DNA of 64,000 nt from Trileptium ribeirensis (taxonomy: Eukaryota; Nematoda; Enoplea; Enoplida; Thoracostomopsidae). A program made the position numbers and the translations under genes. The notes below the pieces were generated by a model. The model worked only from the letters and a program-made list of their open reading frames with translations. It did not search any database and was not told where the DNA came from. Location: contig JASANE010011753.1 of the NCBI GenBank assembly GCA_030248225.1, positions 25,216 through 89,215 on the forward strand, in the 5' to 3' direction. Shown here in pieces: positions 1-12,334 of the stretch; the first letter of the stretch is position 1; every line of letters begins with the position of its first letter.

Positions 1-1144
1 GCTCCTGGGTCATGCCCCCTTTCAAAATTTTCAGCGAATGGAGAACCCAGATAATTGACAGCTTGTCCTACCGCCAAGGTGTTGAATTTTGAGTGTTGGA
101 TATGTAATGTATATAGACGTACATAGCGTTTTGCGAGATACTAGTCTTATTGGCTTATAGAAAATAAATCTAATTTGACCCATATATCTACGTTGCTTGC
201 CGTACTAGAGTATCTAATATGATTTTTCTGGTTTCTTTGCGACCCGACCCGATCGCGTACCACCTGCTTTTTTGTTGATGGTGAGATAGTGGAATCTGGT
301 TTCGCGCTTAACTAATTTAGCTAATAAGTACAAATGGAAGTTTCAAGTTTTCAAATCAGTTATCTCGCGAATCAGTCCGCCCGGCCAAAGTTGAGGCATG
401 TATGTATCCCTGAAAAAACCGAATAAAGGACACTGTCAAATTTCACCACCAACCGGCTAGTAAAAATTCTTAACTTCACTGGTTTCATTCACTACAATAC
501 TCCAAAAATAGGTCTGCCATGAAATTGTACCGCTCACAGCGCACTTTTGGGTACAGCATCTACCAGTGACGATTTTAAATAATTACCATGAATAAGTAAT
601 ACATTGCATTGTGTTATTTTTGCTATATAACTGTTCCAAAGCCTTTATGTTTTGTCACGATCCGTCGGGATTAATGATCACCCAGTGGATGCCGAATAGC
701 TACAATACCTACTTTTTGCTGTTCGCTTAAAGTGTGTTCGTTAAATTCAAAATTTTGTTCGAGCGTTGTCCAAAAAGTGTTCGAGTGATTTCTTCGAGAA
801 TAAATCAATTTTGTTCAATTTTTGATGTTCATTCGCTCGAAAGGTGACACTCATTTTTGTGCATTACTGTCCTCAACGCCAAAACCAATACAGATCAAAA
901 CGTAAAATCAAAGTCCTGTTATTGGACAAAGCTCATCAACCGTCCTTCTGAACTGAAATTAGAGGAAGAGGAACAATCAACGGACCACCTACATCTAGAT
1001 AAGTCAATCGCCATGGAACAACGGATTCGGTAAATCTTATCTGCCAGAAAAACTGATGTAATAAATAGTCCACTCTAACAATGAAGGTGGGATATAATTT
1101 GCGGCTCAAAAAATCAAAATACTAGGACTTCATTTCACTAAGAA

Positions 1145-1300
1145 AATTATTGGGTGCGTGCAGTTATGTAGCACCTAGAAATTTTAATCTTACTGGTTTA
1201 TTTTTGACGCACCCACAATTACGAACATTACTGGGTGCATGGAATTTATTAAAACCCCGACATTTTCTGGGTGTTATTTAAAATGGTGCCTATAGCAATG
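1145..1300. repeat. Diverged GGGTGC/GCACCC minirepeat, patch 1
   Basis: About three ~50-bp monomers are visible. Each starts with a motif like ACTGGGTGC, runs through about 20 AT-rich bases, then has GCACCCA (or GCACCTA) followed by AAATTT-like sequence. The GGGTGC and GCACCC halves are complementary, so each monomer can form a small hairpin. The same monomer recurs at 2555-2725. No protein is implied. Confidence 0.55.
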
Positions 1301-2554
1301 AAGGCCAAACTGCCATTATGTTAGGTATCCTAGTGAACAATTTAGTATATCATCGAGGTATGTTGACCCGTCTTGGTCTTTGGGAGCAAAAGGTAAGCAG
1401 TAGATAAATGTCAAATTAATATTTTGTCTTACTTAGAGTACATCCAATCTAAACTCAACGCTACGCCGGCTTGATTTCGAATGTTTATGAAACATTCTGC
1501 GACGCATCTTATGTTAACAACGGTTAGCTTAATCTAGTTAGTATAACATTCTACAAAGTTTATCAAATTAATCTTAATGTATCGATTTTACGCAAAGTTT
1601 TTCTTGAGTTCAGCCATTTCAAAACATTTTCGGATATTTAAGAAACACAGAAAATGATTTTAGTGTTACCTTCTTCAAGTTCGCAAGGCTAAAGCCCCGA
1701 TATTTTGTAGAAATATCTGAACCTCCGAGTACCAAATAGATGCCTCTGGTTCTGGAATCATAGCAAAATTTTGTGTGCCGCCTGGATTAAAGTTCTTTTG
1801 GCGTATTTTTTCATCGTACCAGTAAAGCATTTCAGTTCACATAATCAAAAAATGATGTTTTAATTGTATTTCAATGTCATCATCTCGTTATATTCAATGT
1901 AGCCAAAATCGTATGCTTTACTCTTAGAGCTCTATGTACAACTAACTTGATAAATTCGAAAATTTAACAATTTATTGTGGTGCCGAAATTTAGCAGCGTT
2001 ATCACCTAGCACCATATCAATAGTAGCACAGTAGTAAAATACCCAATATAAAAGTTTTAAGACAACGAAACAAACCTATAGTGAAATAACGCTATAGGCA
2101 CATAGTTCATCGAAAGCACGGTATAATAAGGTCAGGTTTGCTGGTGTGGCTCTCGAGAAGATGGCAATTAGCTGCAGAGATGAGAACGGGCCAAAATTTA
2201 CTTATTCGGCTTGCTGTGGTCCGATCCTTATGGCTCGTAGGGTCTACTCAAGCGCAGCAGCCTGCCAAGACATCATAGAGTACTGACTCCGTCATGTCTT
2301 TCCTGAAGCGGCTTATAGTTCTGCTCATCATACGAAATCCTTTAAGTCCAACTTGCGAATACAGCAAAAACTACGTAACAGAAGACTTGTCATCTAATTT
2401 ATTCTGTAATTATTGTAACCATAATATGTGCATTATACTTACTAGATGCTAAACTGAGCCCAAATTGTTTAACTCAATTGCTTTTAAATATTGACTAGCA
2501 AGACGAAGCAAAAGATTGGCCTATTAAGATAGTAAGAATCCCACCCAGGACCCA

Positions 2555-2725
2555 GAAAGTTACTGGGTGCATCAAACATTACACCACTAAAAATTTAGAA
2601 TTTGGTGGCACGTCCAGCACTTACAAAATTGCTGGGTGAATGACATTTTACAGCACCCACAAAATTTCAATCTCATAGCAAATTGTTAGGTGTGTTAAAT
2701 TTTGCAGAACCCGCAAATTTTCTAA
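2555..2725. repeat. Diverged GGGTGC/GCACCC minirepeat, patch 2
   Basis: About three monomers of the family seen at 1145-1300: CTGGGTGCATC, CTGGGTGAATG and TTAGGTGTGTT starts, each followed 20-25 bases later by a CACC/GCACCC/GAACCC half and AAATTT. The two patches lie 1.4 kb apart in the same orientation, so they are either remnants of one longer array or two copies of a small element. Confidence 0.5.
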
Positions 2726-3208
2726 TTTATGGATCCGATGAGCTCCCAGAAAATCTGTGGGAATATTTTTATTTCCTTCCTTCAGTTTTAAAGTGGATGA
2801 TCTATAACCGAAGCCGGTCTATATTCATAATATCAGTTGGAGGGGTCCCGGACCACCATGAAGTAGTATATCCACAAAATCACGTAAGTCCCTCTAACCA
2901 AATGTTACTATGTATCGAGCATGAACAGTAGTTTCTCGATATAACAACCCTAAATCGAGCCGAGGTGTGATATAGTTTGCGAACTTCAATTCTTAATCTC
3001 CTTTACCGAATATATCATGATTGAGCGCCAACAAATTGGGTGCCTTTACCGTTTCGAATGTATGCACATGTAAGTACTGTATGATTTAAAAAATATCGCC
3101 GTGATATAAGTTAGTGTTGTTGGTCAATCAGTCAGTATCACGTAGTATACAGAAAAACGTATCGTGCACGCATGGAATATGCAGAATTTCGGTTTTAGCA
3201 TAATTTGG

Positions 3209-3231
3209 GTTAGATTAGATAGATTAGATTT
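3209..3231 (-). repeat. 3' microsatellite tail of LINE A
   Basis: The plus strand reads TTAGATTAGATAGATTAGA, that is ATCTA/TCTAA-type repeats on the LINE's own strand, about 155 bp past the last stop codon. Short tandem 3' tails are usual in I/LOA-group LINEs. This marks the 3' end of the insertion. Confidence 0.6.
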
Positions 3232-3387
3232 AACTATACTGGGCTAGAAAAACATGCGGGAACATGAATGACACGTCCATTGCATCAGCCCGTTAAACTG
3301 TGAATGACGTCAGAATTTGGGATTTAAAAACTGTGAAAGTGCAAAGTGTTACCTTATCTTGGATTACCGAAAACGTTGTATTCCGTT

Positions 3388-4564
3388 TTAATCATGGTTT
3401 TCGACAGCAAGCCTACCAGTACTGAGAATAAACCTACATAACTTCTTAATGTTGTAATCTCTTAAGCCTTCTATATTAATTACTGTATTCCCTAGAATTT
3501 CTCTCCGACTCTCTGCAAACCTAGGACAAGCACACAGAAAGTGTTCTGATGTCTCGTCGATGCCACAATGAGAGCAATGTTTATTTCCTGTAACTTTTAA
3601 CTTATGTAGGTGGAAGTTTAGCCAGCTATGCTCCGTTATTCCGTGAACGCACTGTTTTATTCTGTCTTTCGTTAATCCTAACAAATAATTACTATATATA
3701 TTTCTTATTCGGCGTACTAATGATACTCTTTGTCTGTTTACACGTTGCTTCCTGCATCCATCTAGTAACAAACTTTCTATGTAACCAAGATTTTATTCTT
3801 GTTGCAACTTCCTTCCTTGAGATTGGAAGGATAGGTTCTCGTCCTACAGGTAGCTTTGATGAACCTCTTCGGGCTAGCTGATCAGATGTTTCATTTCCTT
3901 CTGTGTTACTATGACCTGGTACCCATATAAGTGATACCTCATTCTGTTTGGACAATTCTCTTAAACTCACTCTGCACTCTGAGACTAATTTGGATTTAAC
4001 CAGGTCAGCCTCAAGTGTTTTGGGAGCAGCGCGGCTGTCTGAAAAGATCCTTATATTCATATTGCGCGTTTTATTTTCTATGATATTGTCTGCACAAGCT
4101 TTTATCGCATATACTTCTGCTTGAAAAACACTTATATATGCACCCAGTGAGTATACATGGTTTCTTGTCCCCATGGAGAATCCTGCTCCAGTGGAAGTTT
4201 TCCCCTGAAGTTTCACAAGAGACCCATCTGTATAACATATTATAGTGTTATTAGACTCCTCTCTAAATCGCCTAGTCTCATCTAGCCAACCCTCACGGCT
4301 ATGAACAACTGTGTGCCAAGTACACTCATCCGCTATTTGCCATAACATATAGTCGCAAGGGAAGTTGAGTACAGGCAATTCATTCCTAATTTTTTCTGTA
4401 TCAGCATGATACCCTTGAATTACATCAAGTGTATGCGGACATATACATTGAATCCTATGCAACTCTTTTATACCTTCTTCTATGACCGCTAGATCTAGTG
4501 GCAAAACATTTAATAAAACTTCCATTCCTAACGTCGGTGTCGATTTCATGGCACCGGTCATCAT
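3388..4564 (-). pseudogene. LINE A ORF2 C-terminus: thumb connection, RNase H and Cys/His tail
   Basis: The 290-codon frame 4564-3692 begins with MMTGAMKSTPT, a standard thumb-connection motif, and then carries RNase H. The residues expected for catalysis are visible: YTDGS (Asp113), FQAEVYAI (Glu150), SDSRAA (Asp176), WVPGHSN (His218) and NETSD (Asp228). A frame change leads to 3771-3388, with CSHCGIDETSEHF..CACP, the CCHC-like motif that closes I/LOA-type ORF2 proteins. RNase H would remove template RNA after first-strand synthesis. All catalytic residues remain, so this is one of the best preserved domains of LINE A. Confidence 0.85.
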
Positions 4565-5712
4565 GATACAGGCTAATTTTTGTTACTTTCGCAAGCTTTC
4601 TTGCATATGTTTTAAGTTGGACTTTATGCCACCAGACTATCGTAAGAAACGGATGGAAGTACGATGCTATTATAAATATACCATAAAATCTTATGTTTAA
4701 TTCCCCATGTCTTTCCAATTATTCCTCCACATGCCATTAGTGTGCTGACCCGACCCCTTTTTTCACGACCAGTTCTATATTATCTCTCCATAGTAATTTG
4801 TTATCAATCACCACTCCAAGGTACTTGACTGTATTAGTTACAGGTAAATCTTCGTCAAATAGCTTAAGCTTTACATCTCGATTGAGCGATCTGCTTCTTG
4901 AAAGAACTAGCACATTACTTTTAGCTGGATTTACTTTTAAACCTCTTTCTGTACACCATTTTCCAAGAAGTGTTAGATTTTCTGAATTCTCCAAACATTG
5001 ACGTCCATGTTTTTGCTACTGTTGAGCATAACTACGTCATCTGAGTATGCCTGTATATATAAGTCCGCTGTATTCATATTTCTTTGCAAATCGTCAATTA
5101 CCAAAGTCCACAACAAGGGTGATAACACTCCTCCCTGTGGGCTCCCTCGTCCTAATCGGAATCTTACAGATGACGTGCCCATTGTCGCTGTAGCCCACCT
5201 GATACCAACAAGATTGCTCAATCACTTGCTAATAGTGGCATTAATTCCAAATTTGCCGAATGCACGTCGAAAAGTTTCATGTGTTATTCTATCAACGGCT
5301 CCACCTATATCAAGAAATACCGCAATCGTATGCTTACCTTGGTATGACCCACTTTCTAATCTACTTATTAGACCATGAAGAGCTGTATTAGTGCTCTTCC
5401 CCTTTTGATACGCATGTTGATTTTCATGAATCCTACCACAAAACTTGCTCCTTAAATACCTGGGCACTTAAAAGAACCAAAACTTGACACTGCCCATCTT
5501 AGTTTATCTACGCTCACTAATTCTTCAGCCATAGCAACGTCCCTCTTTCTTGGCCTGATACTCTGGGACATCTTAATCTCCTCATTGTCATCTCTCATTG
5601 AATCCAGAAAGTGAGAGCGTAAAAGTAGCTCTAATGTTTCTTCCTCATTCTCTGTCATACTTCCATCCGCTTTCTGAAGATGACCGAGTCTCATTTGTGC
5701 CTCAGCATACAA
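4565..5712 (-). pseudogene. LINE A ORF2 reverse transcriptase, internally deleted and frameshifted
   Basis: Pieces in several frames: 5712-5452 (linker ending in a WAVSSFGSFKCPGI segment), 5467-5222 (RYLRSKF, NQHAYQKGKST, AVFLDIGGAVD), 5221-4973 (SPQGGVLSPLLW and the catalytic AYSDD box), and 4994-4737 (thumb, with GLKVNPAKS and VKYLGVVIDNKL). Between the KCPGI segment and RYLRSKF the fingers region is missing; it normally holds the FIPKPGK and RPISL motifs over about 60-100 residues, so there is an internal deletion near 5460. The catalytic SDD is intact but the enzyme cannot be made in one piece. Confidence 0.85.
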
Positions 5713-6788
5713 ATCTTCGCCAAACGAGTGCTAGCATTAGCACCTTCAACCTTTTCACAGAATACTTTCCACGACCTGCTGATTGCTTTCTTTATCTCAT
5801 CTCTATACAATTTCTGAGCAGCTCTATATCTATTCCAATTACAGTCTCCACCTAACTTAGCATCATATCTGTATAGTTTTCTTGATCTTTGTCTTAGCCG
5901 GCCAAGTTTCTGCGACCACCAATTCAAACCTCTATTTCCTATGTTCATCAATGGACACGCTTCTTCTTTTGCTTGATTCATTGCACTGGTGCATTTAATT
6001 ACATTCATATCCATCACTTCTGAGTTATAAATAGTATCTTGTGCGTCAGCACCCACTGTATTTTGGAGAAGCTTATCTCGAAACTCCTCAAATCTGAGAC
6101 GCTTTAAATTATGCTGTATCTTATTTTCTGCGAGTTTCTCCACATATTCAAACTCTGTCGCCCTATAATCCGAAAAAGTATTCTCATCTAATACACTCCA
6201 GTTAATAAGCTTTCCGACAGTAGCAAAATCAGTGAGAGTCACATCCATCCTCTCAGATCTATGTCTTGTAATGAATGTTGGCTTATCTCCCACATTCATT
6301 ACTTCTAGATTAGTGCTAGCAAAAAATTCTAATAAATCTATTCCACTGTCGTTACAGTTTGTGCTGCCCCACAATGTGTGATGAGCGTTTGCATCACATC
6401 CCAGAATCAGTCTTATCTGGTTACTACTGCAATGGTTTACTAAGTCTCCTACTATTCGACTAGGTGGTGAGTCAACATCATACGGCATGTACACCGACGC
6501 TACCCACAGCTCACTGTTCTCATTACATATTTTAACGACTGCACAGTCACCATCGTTGAAACGACTTATAAAAACACACTTAATCATCTTTCTAATAAAA
6601 ATTGCAGAGCGTGGCCGCTTTGCATCAGCATAGAATACTTCGTATTTTGAATTGCAAATACGCGGTTTCCTATTTAGCACATATGGCTCCTGGGTCAAAA
6701 TGCAATCCGACATCTTCGGTTTCTTTCTGCTTATCTCAACTGTAGCCTCTTCGCAATGTTGCAGATTAATTTGTCTAAAACTAACCAT
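5691..6788 (-). pseudogene. LINE A ORF2 N-terminus: AP-type endonuclease (EEP fold)
   Basis: A 365-codon open frame from an ATG at 6788. It starts with FRQINLQHC (residues 4-12), the typical first strand of LINE endonucleases. LTQEPY follows with the metal-binding Glu34, then LGCDANAH with Asp132 and Asn134, then a GIDLLEFF helix and ERMDVTL around Asp182. The C-terminal SDH motif, whose His is catalytic in the family, reads SDY here (206-208), so nicking activity is probably lost. The last ~130 residues form the basic Trp/Arg-rich linker that leads to RT. The enzyme would nick target DNA to prime reverse transcription. RT continues downstream in another frame. Confidence 0.85.
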
Positions 6789-7136
6789 CCTTATAATTAT
6801 GGTTTGTTGAATAACTTATAATATTCTCATAAAAACCAAGCATATATATATAGTTGATTACTCACCATTATCATAACCAATATCGGTATCCTTTTATATA
6901 AAACCTTATCATGACCCTCAAACCCCCAACTCCTAAGGACTGCGACAAAGGCAATCACCCTGATCCTTTCTATGATTATACCTTCATGAAACCTGTTGCC
7001 TGTCTGTGGCTAAAATATCTTTTGTTCCTTTTTACTATAGTATTCGAGAGACAGATGCGCATATATACTGCATCTGTAACTACTTCATAGAGTCTTATTT
7101 CAATCTGATCTTTGCTCATTCCCGCAACTACCGCTT

Positions 7137-8391
7137 TTATATCGGTTTACTGCTGCGGGTTCTTCTTAGCTGGACGATTGGAGGCATCTTTGACCTCCAA
7201 CGTCGATAATTCAAAGTGGGGCGATCGCCCACATTTCTTAACGCTTCTCTGCAAGCTTTTGGGATTGCAAAGATAATCTTCAAACACTTTTCTTCTGACC
7301 ACACGGTGATTGGATACCAACCCTTGAAGTCAATGCTTCTATTGGCATTCGCCAAGCGGTTAACTACCATTTCTACCGTGTAGTCCTTGTTCCCTGGATT
7401 CGGAACTACTATAAAAATTCTGCATTGCTCAAATTCCGAGCGCTGAATTGCTTTCAGGGCTTCCCCCTCTGTTACTGTTATTCGTTCCACAGCTTTAGAT
7501 AGCCAGTCTCTCGCCGCCTCAGTCGCACAAGTCACCAGTAAGTGACTATTCCATGAACCAGTCTTTGAAGTGGATCTGGTCTTCACTAGTCGCACGAAAC
7601 GTAGCCTCAATGATATCCTCCCGGATCTTATCAACCTCTTCATCAGAGAAGGTTCTATCATGATCATCTGCAGCGATAATAACCAATCTAGCGCCTAACT
7701 GGCTACTTCCGTATAACTATTAGCTGGGGGTGCGTTAAGAGCGTCAGGTGTAGTGCCAGTGGCTTCTACAGGCTCTCGATTGTGCTTTACAGCGCTTCTA
7801 TCCACTTGCTCCACCATAGCAGTGCCCGGGCCTGCAATAGGCTGCTCCTGCTGACGTGGCTCAATCGGTTTAGCTTTATCAGTGAGTTTGGTGTAACCAC
7901 CAATCTCGATCTGTTTACTGATGAAGGAGCCAGTTTTCTTCTTTCCAGCTCTACTTCCCCTGTGAACGGGCCGTACCACTGGTGGACGTGATACACCCTT
8001 CTCCTGTTTCTGACGCAATCGTTCTGATGCCTCAGCTGACTTACTGTGTGCCTCTGCAATCAGTGACTGTTTGTTAGGTTCGCGGGCGCTTGAAGCAGCC
8101 CCCCGAACAAAACTATTGAAGCAATGGCGCGATTCGCAGCCGATTGCTCATTATCTAAAAACGAGGGTTCAGTGGCGCTTACAGCAGCCCTCCGCTCTTG
8201 GGCGTCGGAGATGGAAGGTTCGGTGGCGCAAATTGCTGCCCCCTTCCATCTCGTCGACCCAATCTAACCTTAGATTCTCTGTAGAACTGGTCAAATCTTC
8301 AACCAGGGTGCATTTATCGCCCTTTCCCAAGGGCCTCGTCGTCATCAGAATGAGGGCCAGACTCTGCATCACTTTTATTGTTATTCATCTG
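7137..8391 (-). pseudogene. LINE A ORF1, DUF4780-like protein, frameshifted
   Basis: The most upstream plausible Met is at about 8391, where the frame begins with an Asn/Asp/Ser-rich stretch and stops after about 24 codons. The sequence continues in other frames (8059-7787, 8018-7695, 7667-7137). The last 176-codon frame is the recognisable part: LLVTCATEAARDWL, then a glutamate-rich segment, VVPNPGNKDYT, a WYPITVW strand and LKIIFAIP. This matches the general pattern of DUF4780, found in ORF1 proteins of arthropod LOA-like LINEs and thought to bind RNA. The N-terminal half is low-complexity and basic. It lies 349 bp upstream of the endonuclease frame, in the usual ORF1-ORF2 order. The family call rests on remembered pattern. 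Confidence 0.6.
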
Positions 8392-8399
8392 AAATAGGA

Positions 8400-9332
8400 G
8401 AATAATCATGCAATTATACCTCCAACAGAGGCTATTGAAACTTTTAAACATTTTGGAGCTATATAAAACTCTTTTCTATTCAAGATAATTTTGAAAATCC
8501 TGACATTTTTTTCGTTACGAATTTTCCTACCCTGGTCAGGTCTTCGACCAGGTTATACTGTGCCATCATTCGGCTCACATAACATTCACAGAGAAGAAAT
8601 GAAAATTTGTAATTCATTTCATTGTTATTACACGTCTGGAAATCATTTTTGCTAAAACAGCTCTTAGTCAGCTGTTCATAAAAATGATTCCGTGTGGAAT
8701 CTTCTTTCTAATGCATGTAAATCTGGTCGAAATTTTTAGGTAGATTTCAAGCATTTAATTTCCCCTGGAGCCTGGTCTATAAACGTTGTATTTGTTCTCT
8801 GTTTCAGATATTTCAGAAATATTGTGTAGCAATTAGTACTGTGTAGTAATTAGTAATAGTTTTATATTTCACACCAAAAATTTTTGCCGGGGGGCAGCCA
8901 AAAAAGTGCCAGGGGGCGCCTTCCATGGGGCATCTCGATTTTTCCGGGGGGCCTCCCCCGCCCCCCCCCCTCACTTTGGAGAGGCCAGTAAATCTGAAAT
9001 TGTCCATTTGCAAATTTTTCGAAGTTTCGGACATGCACAACGCATCGCTTAAGGGGAATGCCCTAATTTTGGTCTCTAAATGGCAATTTTGTAATATTTT
9101 CATTTCAAAAACCAAAAATACCAGAGCCTGTTTTAGCCGCGTGGAGCGGGGTAAACCGTCGCCCCGCTCCACCCGTTGCCACCCCAGCGCTACGATGAAG
9201 CAACACGTTGGGTTTTGCTGGGGATAATTTGGGTTACGATTAATTTGGCCGGAATCGAAATTTTCTGTTTCACGTCTTTTCGATATTTCCATGCGTCGGA
9301 CCTGTCCGACTTTAAAATTTGTGGACCGCGGT
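8400..9332. other. Intergenic stretch with GC-rich hairpins, no gene
   Basis: It lies between the LINE A 5' side and the LINE C tail. Frames of 100-159 codons overlap on both strands around 8813-9292 but are driven by C/G homopolymers (8941-8971) and resemble no protein. Two inverted repeats stand out and are listed separately. LINE A's 5' untranslated region may occupy part of 8400-8800. Confidence 0.45.
9141..9172. other. Perfect 11-bp GC stem-loop
   Basis: GTGGAGCGGGG (9141-9151), a 10-base loop, and CCCCGCTCCAC (9162-9172) are exactly complementary. A second stem, CCCCAGC (9182-9188) with GCTGGGG (9217-9223), follows ten bases later. They sit in DNA of otherwise moderate GC content. No following T-run, so not a canonical terminator. 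Confidence 0.7.
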
Positions 9333-9818
9333 CTATAAGTAATACAATTGTTAAGACTTTCTTAAAAGACTGTTCATATAGGAACCATCAGTCAAAGTGG
9401 CGCGATGGAAATAAACTGCTTGCAGACTAGATGTTTCTTTAAAGAAATTGATAAAAGAAAATCCATGTTTCTACGGAAATTGAATAAAAACAGAATGAGA
9501 ATGGCCGTGCAGTTTCTTACTGGGCACGGCAATTTTATGAAACACTTGAAAACTCATAAGATTGAAGACAATGATAAGTGTTGAAGGTGTGGTAAAGATT
9601 TAAAGACTGCAAAACATTTGATTTTTCAATGCAGTAAACTAAGAGATTTGAGATTGAAATTCTTTGGGCATGGAATTTTGGATAGCTCTCAATGTTATCA
9701 ACTAAAATTGACCCAATTTAATAGGTTTCTGGAATAGGATAAGATTTTAGATTCTTTAAACAGATTGGACCTAGGGTCGAACCAGATTACATTAACCCCT
9801 CCTGCCGTCATTCATTCA
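9333..9818 (+). pseudogene. 5'-truncated LINE C copy (C-terminal tail and 3' end)
   Basis: Plus strand. The translation matches the C-terminal region after RNase H of the LINE on the minus strand at 19205-19670: a FLTGHGNFMKHLK-type segment, a degenerate Cys/His motif and AKHLIFQCSKL. In-frame stops interrupt it (the CCHC segment holds a TGA). The 3' end carries a CATTCATTCATT tail at about 9808-9820 that abuts the left end of the giant inverted repeat. It differs from the right-hand LINE C by roughly 10%, whereas the arms differ by about 1-2%, so I treat it as an independent insertion. Confidence 0.75.
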
Positions 9819-10616
9819 TTTTTGGACCATTTAATCTAAAATTTCACCTACAAATTGCAAAATTGTGCATATTCATTTTTATCCCTGTTTTCAAAGAGAG
9901 TATATATACATAGTAGATATATAAATCACAGTTTGTTTTTGGCACAAAGTAGCTTGAAAGACTGGAAAATTGACAAACGCGCACATATTTTGTTGGATTC
10001 TGTATCTTTCATATCCTTTTTTTTTTGTTTTTAGACTATTTGGCTTGAATTTCCTTACTCATGGAAAGTGATTTGACATCTATTTTGAGAAAAAAGCACT
10101 ATGATTATACTTATATGATTTATAGTATACTATTTTCACAAACACTAGTTACAAACACAAGTTCCTTTATCATTTGTAAAAACTCGAAATTGTACTCGTC
10201 ACCATTCGGAACGTCTAGTAAAAAGGCAAACCTTTAAAAGCTAAAATGACTAAAATAGCACACTCCTTGATTTGAGAAAGACAGTATCGAGACACATTAA
10301 TTAGATTTTTGACGTAATCCTTAATTCAAAGACAATTCTGTAAATACCGTAAGTAAAAACCCAGGGGCCAGTTGGATTTTGATGCGGTCTTGAGCCCAGG
10401 TTCTCAAAGACTAGAGTATCAATTTCGCCGCCAGTGAATGGGTTATGGTAGCAGGAACAGTCTTCTGTTCCTTCTACGAAACTACGATTACAACAATTTT
10501 TACTGTCGGGAAGACAAAATCCAATTCTTGAGTGTCATTAGTAAATATACCGCGCCCTGTTTATTTAATGTCACCCCACCAAGGTTTTTGCTCAATGTTT
10601 TGAATTTTTATGTAAA

Positions 10617-10824
10617 GGCGTGTTCAAGCACTCACAAACTTTTTGTTCAAATTTTGATCCAAACTTGATGCCCCATTTTTTTGCATTTTTGGTAATTTTG
10701 AACGTGTAAACACTGTTCAGACTTTTCAAGAATATTCCTTTCGCAAAACATCTACGAGATGTATTACCTGAAAAAGTTTAAGCTCAAAATTTGAATAAAA
10801 AGTTTGAACGTGTGAACACACATT
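10617..10824. mobile_element. Small MITE-like element in the left arm (~210 bp)
   Basis: The two ends are inverted copies of about 40 bases: GCGTGTTCAAGC..AAACTTTTTGTTCAAATT on the left and, reverse-complemented, GTGTGTTCACACGTTCAAAC..TTTTTATTCAAATT on the right. The middle is non-coding. Size, terminal inversion and lack of an ORF fit a MITE. A diverged relative lies at 63440-63600. The target duplication is not clear. Confidence 0.6.
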
Positions 10825-12334
10825 TAGTTTTTGGATGCATCATCATCATCGAGAATGTGGGACTTACGTTAAATTCGAATTCCATTTCGTCGTCGTGAAC
10901 ATGTTGTTGTTTCGAATGTTTCCGCGTTTCTTCCATTCCAATCATTTGATTCCTACTTGTTGTTTTAGTTAATAAGTTTTTATTTCAAGCATCAAAGTTT
11001 AATTACAAGCATTTCATGAAAAACAAATATTTATTAAATATTTAATTAATATTAAAATACATTAGTTATAAGCGAATCTTTAGTCATGACAGTTCTGTAA
11101 TTACTACAGTTTAGTTGCAATATCTGCCTTTGAGCGATTACATTATTGGTTGAATTAAGAGATGCTTAGAAATGATAGTATAAATTAAAATACGATTATG
11201 CACATGAGACAATCAAGCTTTACAGCGTCAAAAGCCACCGAATTTTATAAATTAAGGCCGTATGGGTACAGCCTGCAAATATACAACATACAATTTTGTA
11301 TTATGTAGCCCTAGGCCCTTTCCAAAACGAAACTGAAATTTTAAAATTTCCTGGATAAATTTTCGAAATTTAGGCAAATCTTAGCACCCGAACACAGCTC
11401 GAAGAGTAAACCACATCTGTCATCCGTTATGTAACACTTCATTCCTCCAGTAGTATCAAAAACAATGAGAAAACATTAGGAGTCAAAGTGTTCATTGTAT
11501 CTTAGAGTCTACATTTTGCCACCACCTTTGTACCTATCGAAGTCCCAGGTCTTTGGGTCGAGTTCAAACGCCCAGTGGGTCCGTATTTCCCCTGCATCTA
11601 AATAATCGTATATATAAACGCTGAGACAACAGCAAGGCACACACCAAATGTACACAACGCGCGTGTATACGCGTATGCAATATAAGACATCACAGGTATA
11701 TATACACATACACACGATGAAATGCTTCTATTATTATTATTATTACAATATCGTTGTGAAGCAAAAAAAACTTTACCGCCCAAAACGAAATGTCACGCAT
11801 GTTAGCTTTAACGAATTCTATATGATATGAAGTTCAACTTAAAATAATGGTCCGACATTACTATCACATCGTTGTTTTGACAGGCAGGGTACAGCGCCGG
11901 AGTGGGGTAAAGCAACATAATTATTGCTCCTCTTCCTGTTGGCTTTGAGCTCAGGCTGGGAACGGCTTGGCTTTTCCGGCAACAAGAAAATGATTAGGTA
12001 AAAATTACGTTAAAATAATCGCAATTTGAGAATCATCGAAATTTACTTAAAGTAATTCTCACTAGGATCCCTAGCTGTACGTGGTGGTCACTTTCCAAAC
12101 CATGCCTCAACTGCTGTCATTCTGTAGGATATACTCGATTAGGGTTCGTTATTTACTTCAAGTACTAGAAGGCTTAGTTGTAGTAACAATTCTTCTGCAA
12201 CATCCATTGCTGACTGTGGAAACACTATACCTCACAAAATTTGTGCGGTCATTTCATTAATGTCAATTTATAAGGAAAAACACTGAATTCTCTTTGAACT
12301 GTTCAACTATAATTAAAACCTAATGGTCGTCTTC

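Larger units (their letters stand above)
1..3205. other. AT-rich stretch without a recognisable gene
   Basis: No reading frame here has a recognisable domain or length beyond chance; the 82-codon frame at 2683-2931 overlaps a repeat patch and resembles nothing I know. The content is AT-rich unique-looking DNA plus the two GGGTGC minirepeat patches listed separately. I see no tRNA or rRNA signal. Confidence 0.5.
3209..8391 (-). mobile_element. LINE A: non-LTR retrotransposon with ORF1, EN, RT and RNase H, decayed
   Basis: On the minus strand the order is ORF1 (about 8391-7137), endonuclease (6788-5691), RT (5712-4565, internally deleted), RNase H with a Cys/His tail (4564-3388), then a 3' simple-repeat tail at 3209-3231. 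An apurinic-type endonuclease in front of RT, RNase H behind it and a DUF4780-like ORF1 fit the I/LOA/R1 group of LINEs; I did not resolve the clade. Frameshifts, a missing RT segment and a changed endonuclease His make it immobile. The 5' end is not defined. Confidence 0.85.

Noticed and set aside
10438..10668. 76-codon frame mirrored at 17763-17993
   Set aside because: Arm duplication explains the conservation; part of it is the MITE end; no known domain.
11509..11715. 68-codon frame mirrored at 16715-16921
   Set aside because: Conserved only because both lie in the inverted-repeat arms; sequence is low-complexity Tyr/Cys/Val from CA/TA-rich DNA with overlapping frames on both strands.
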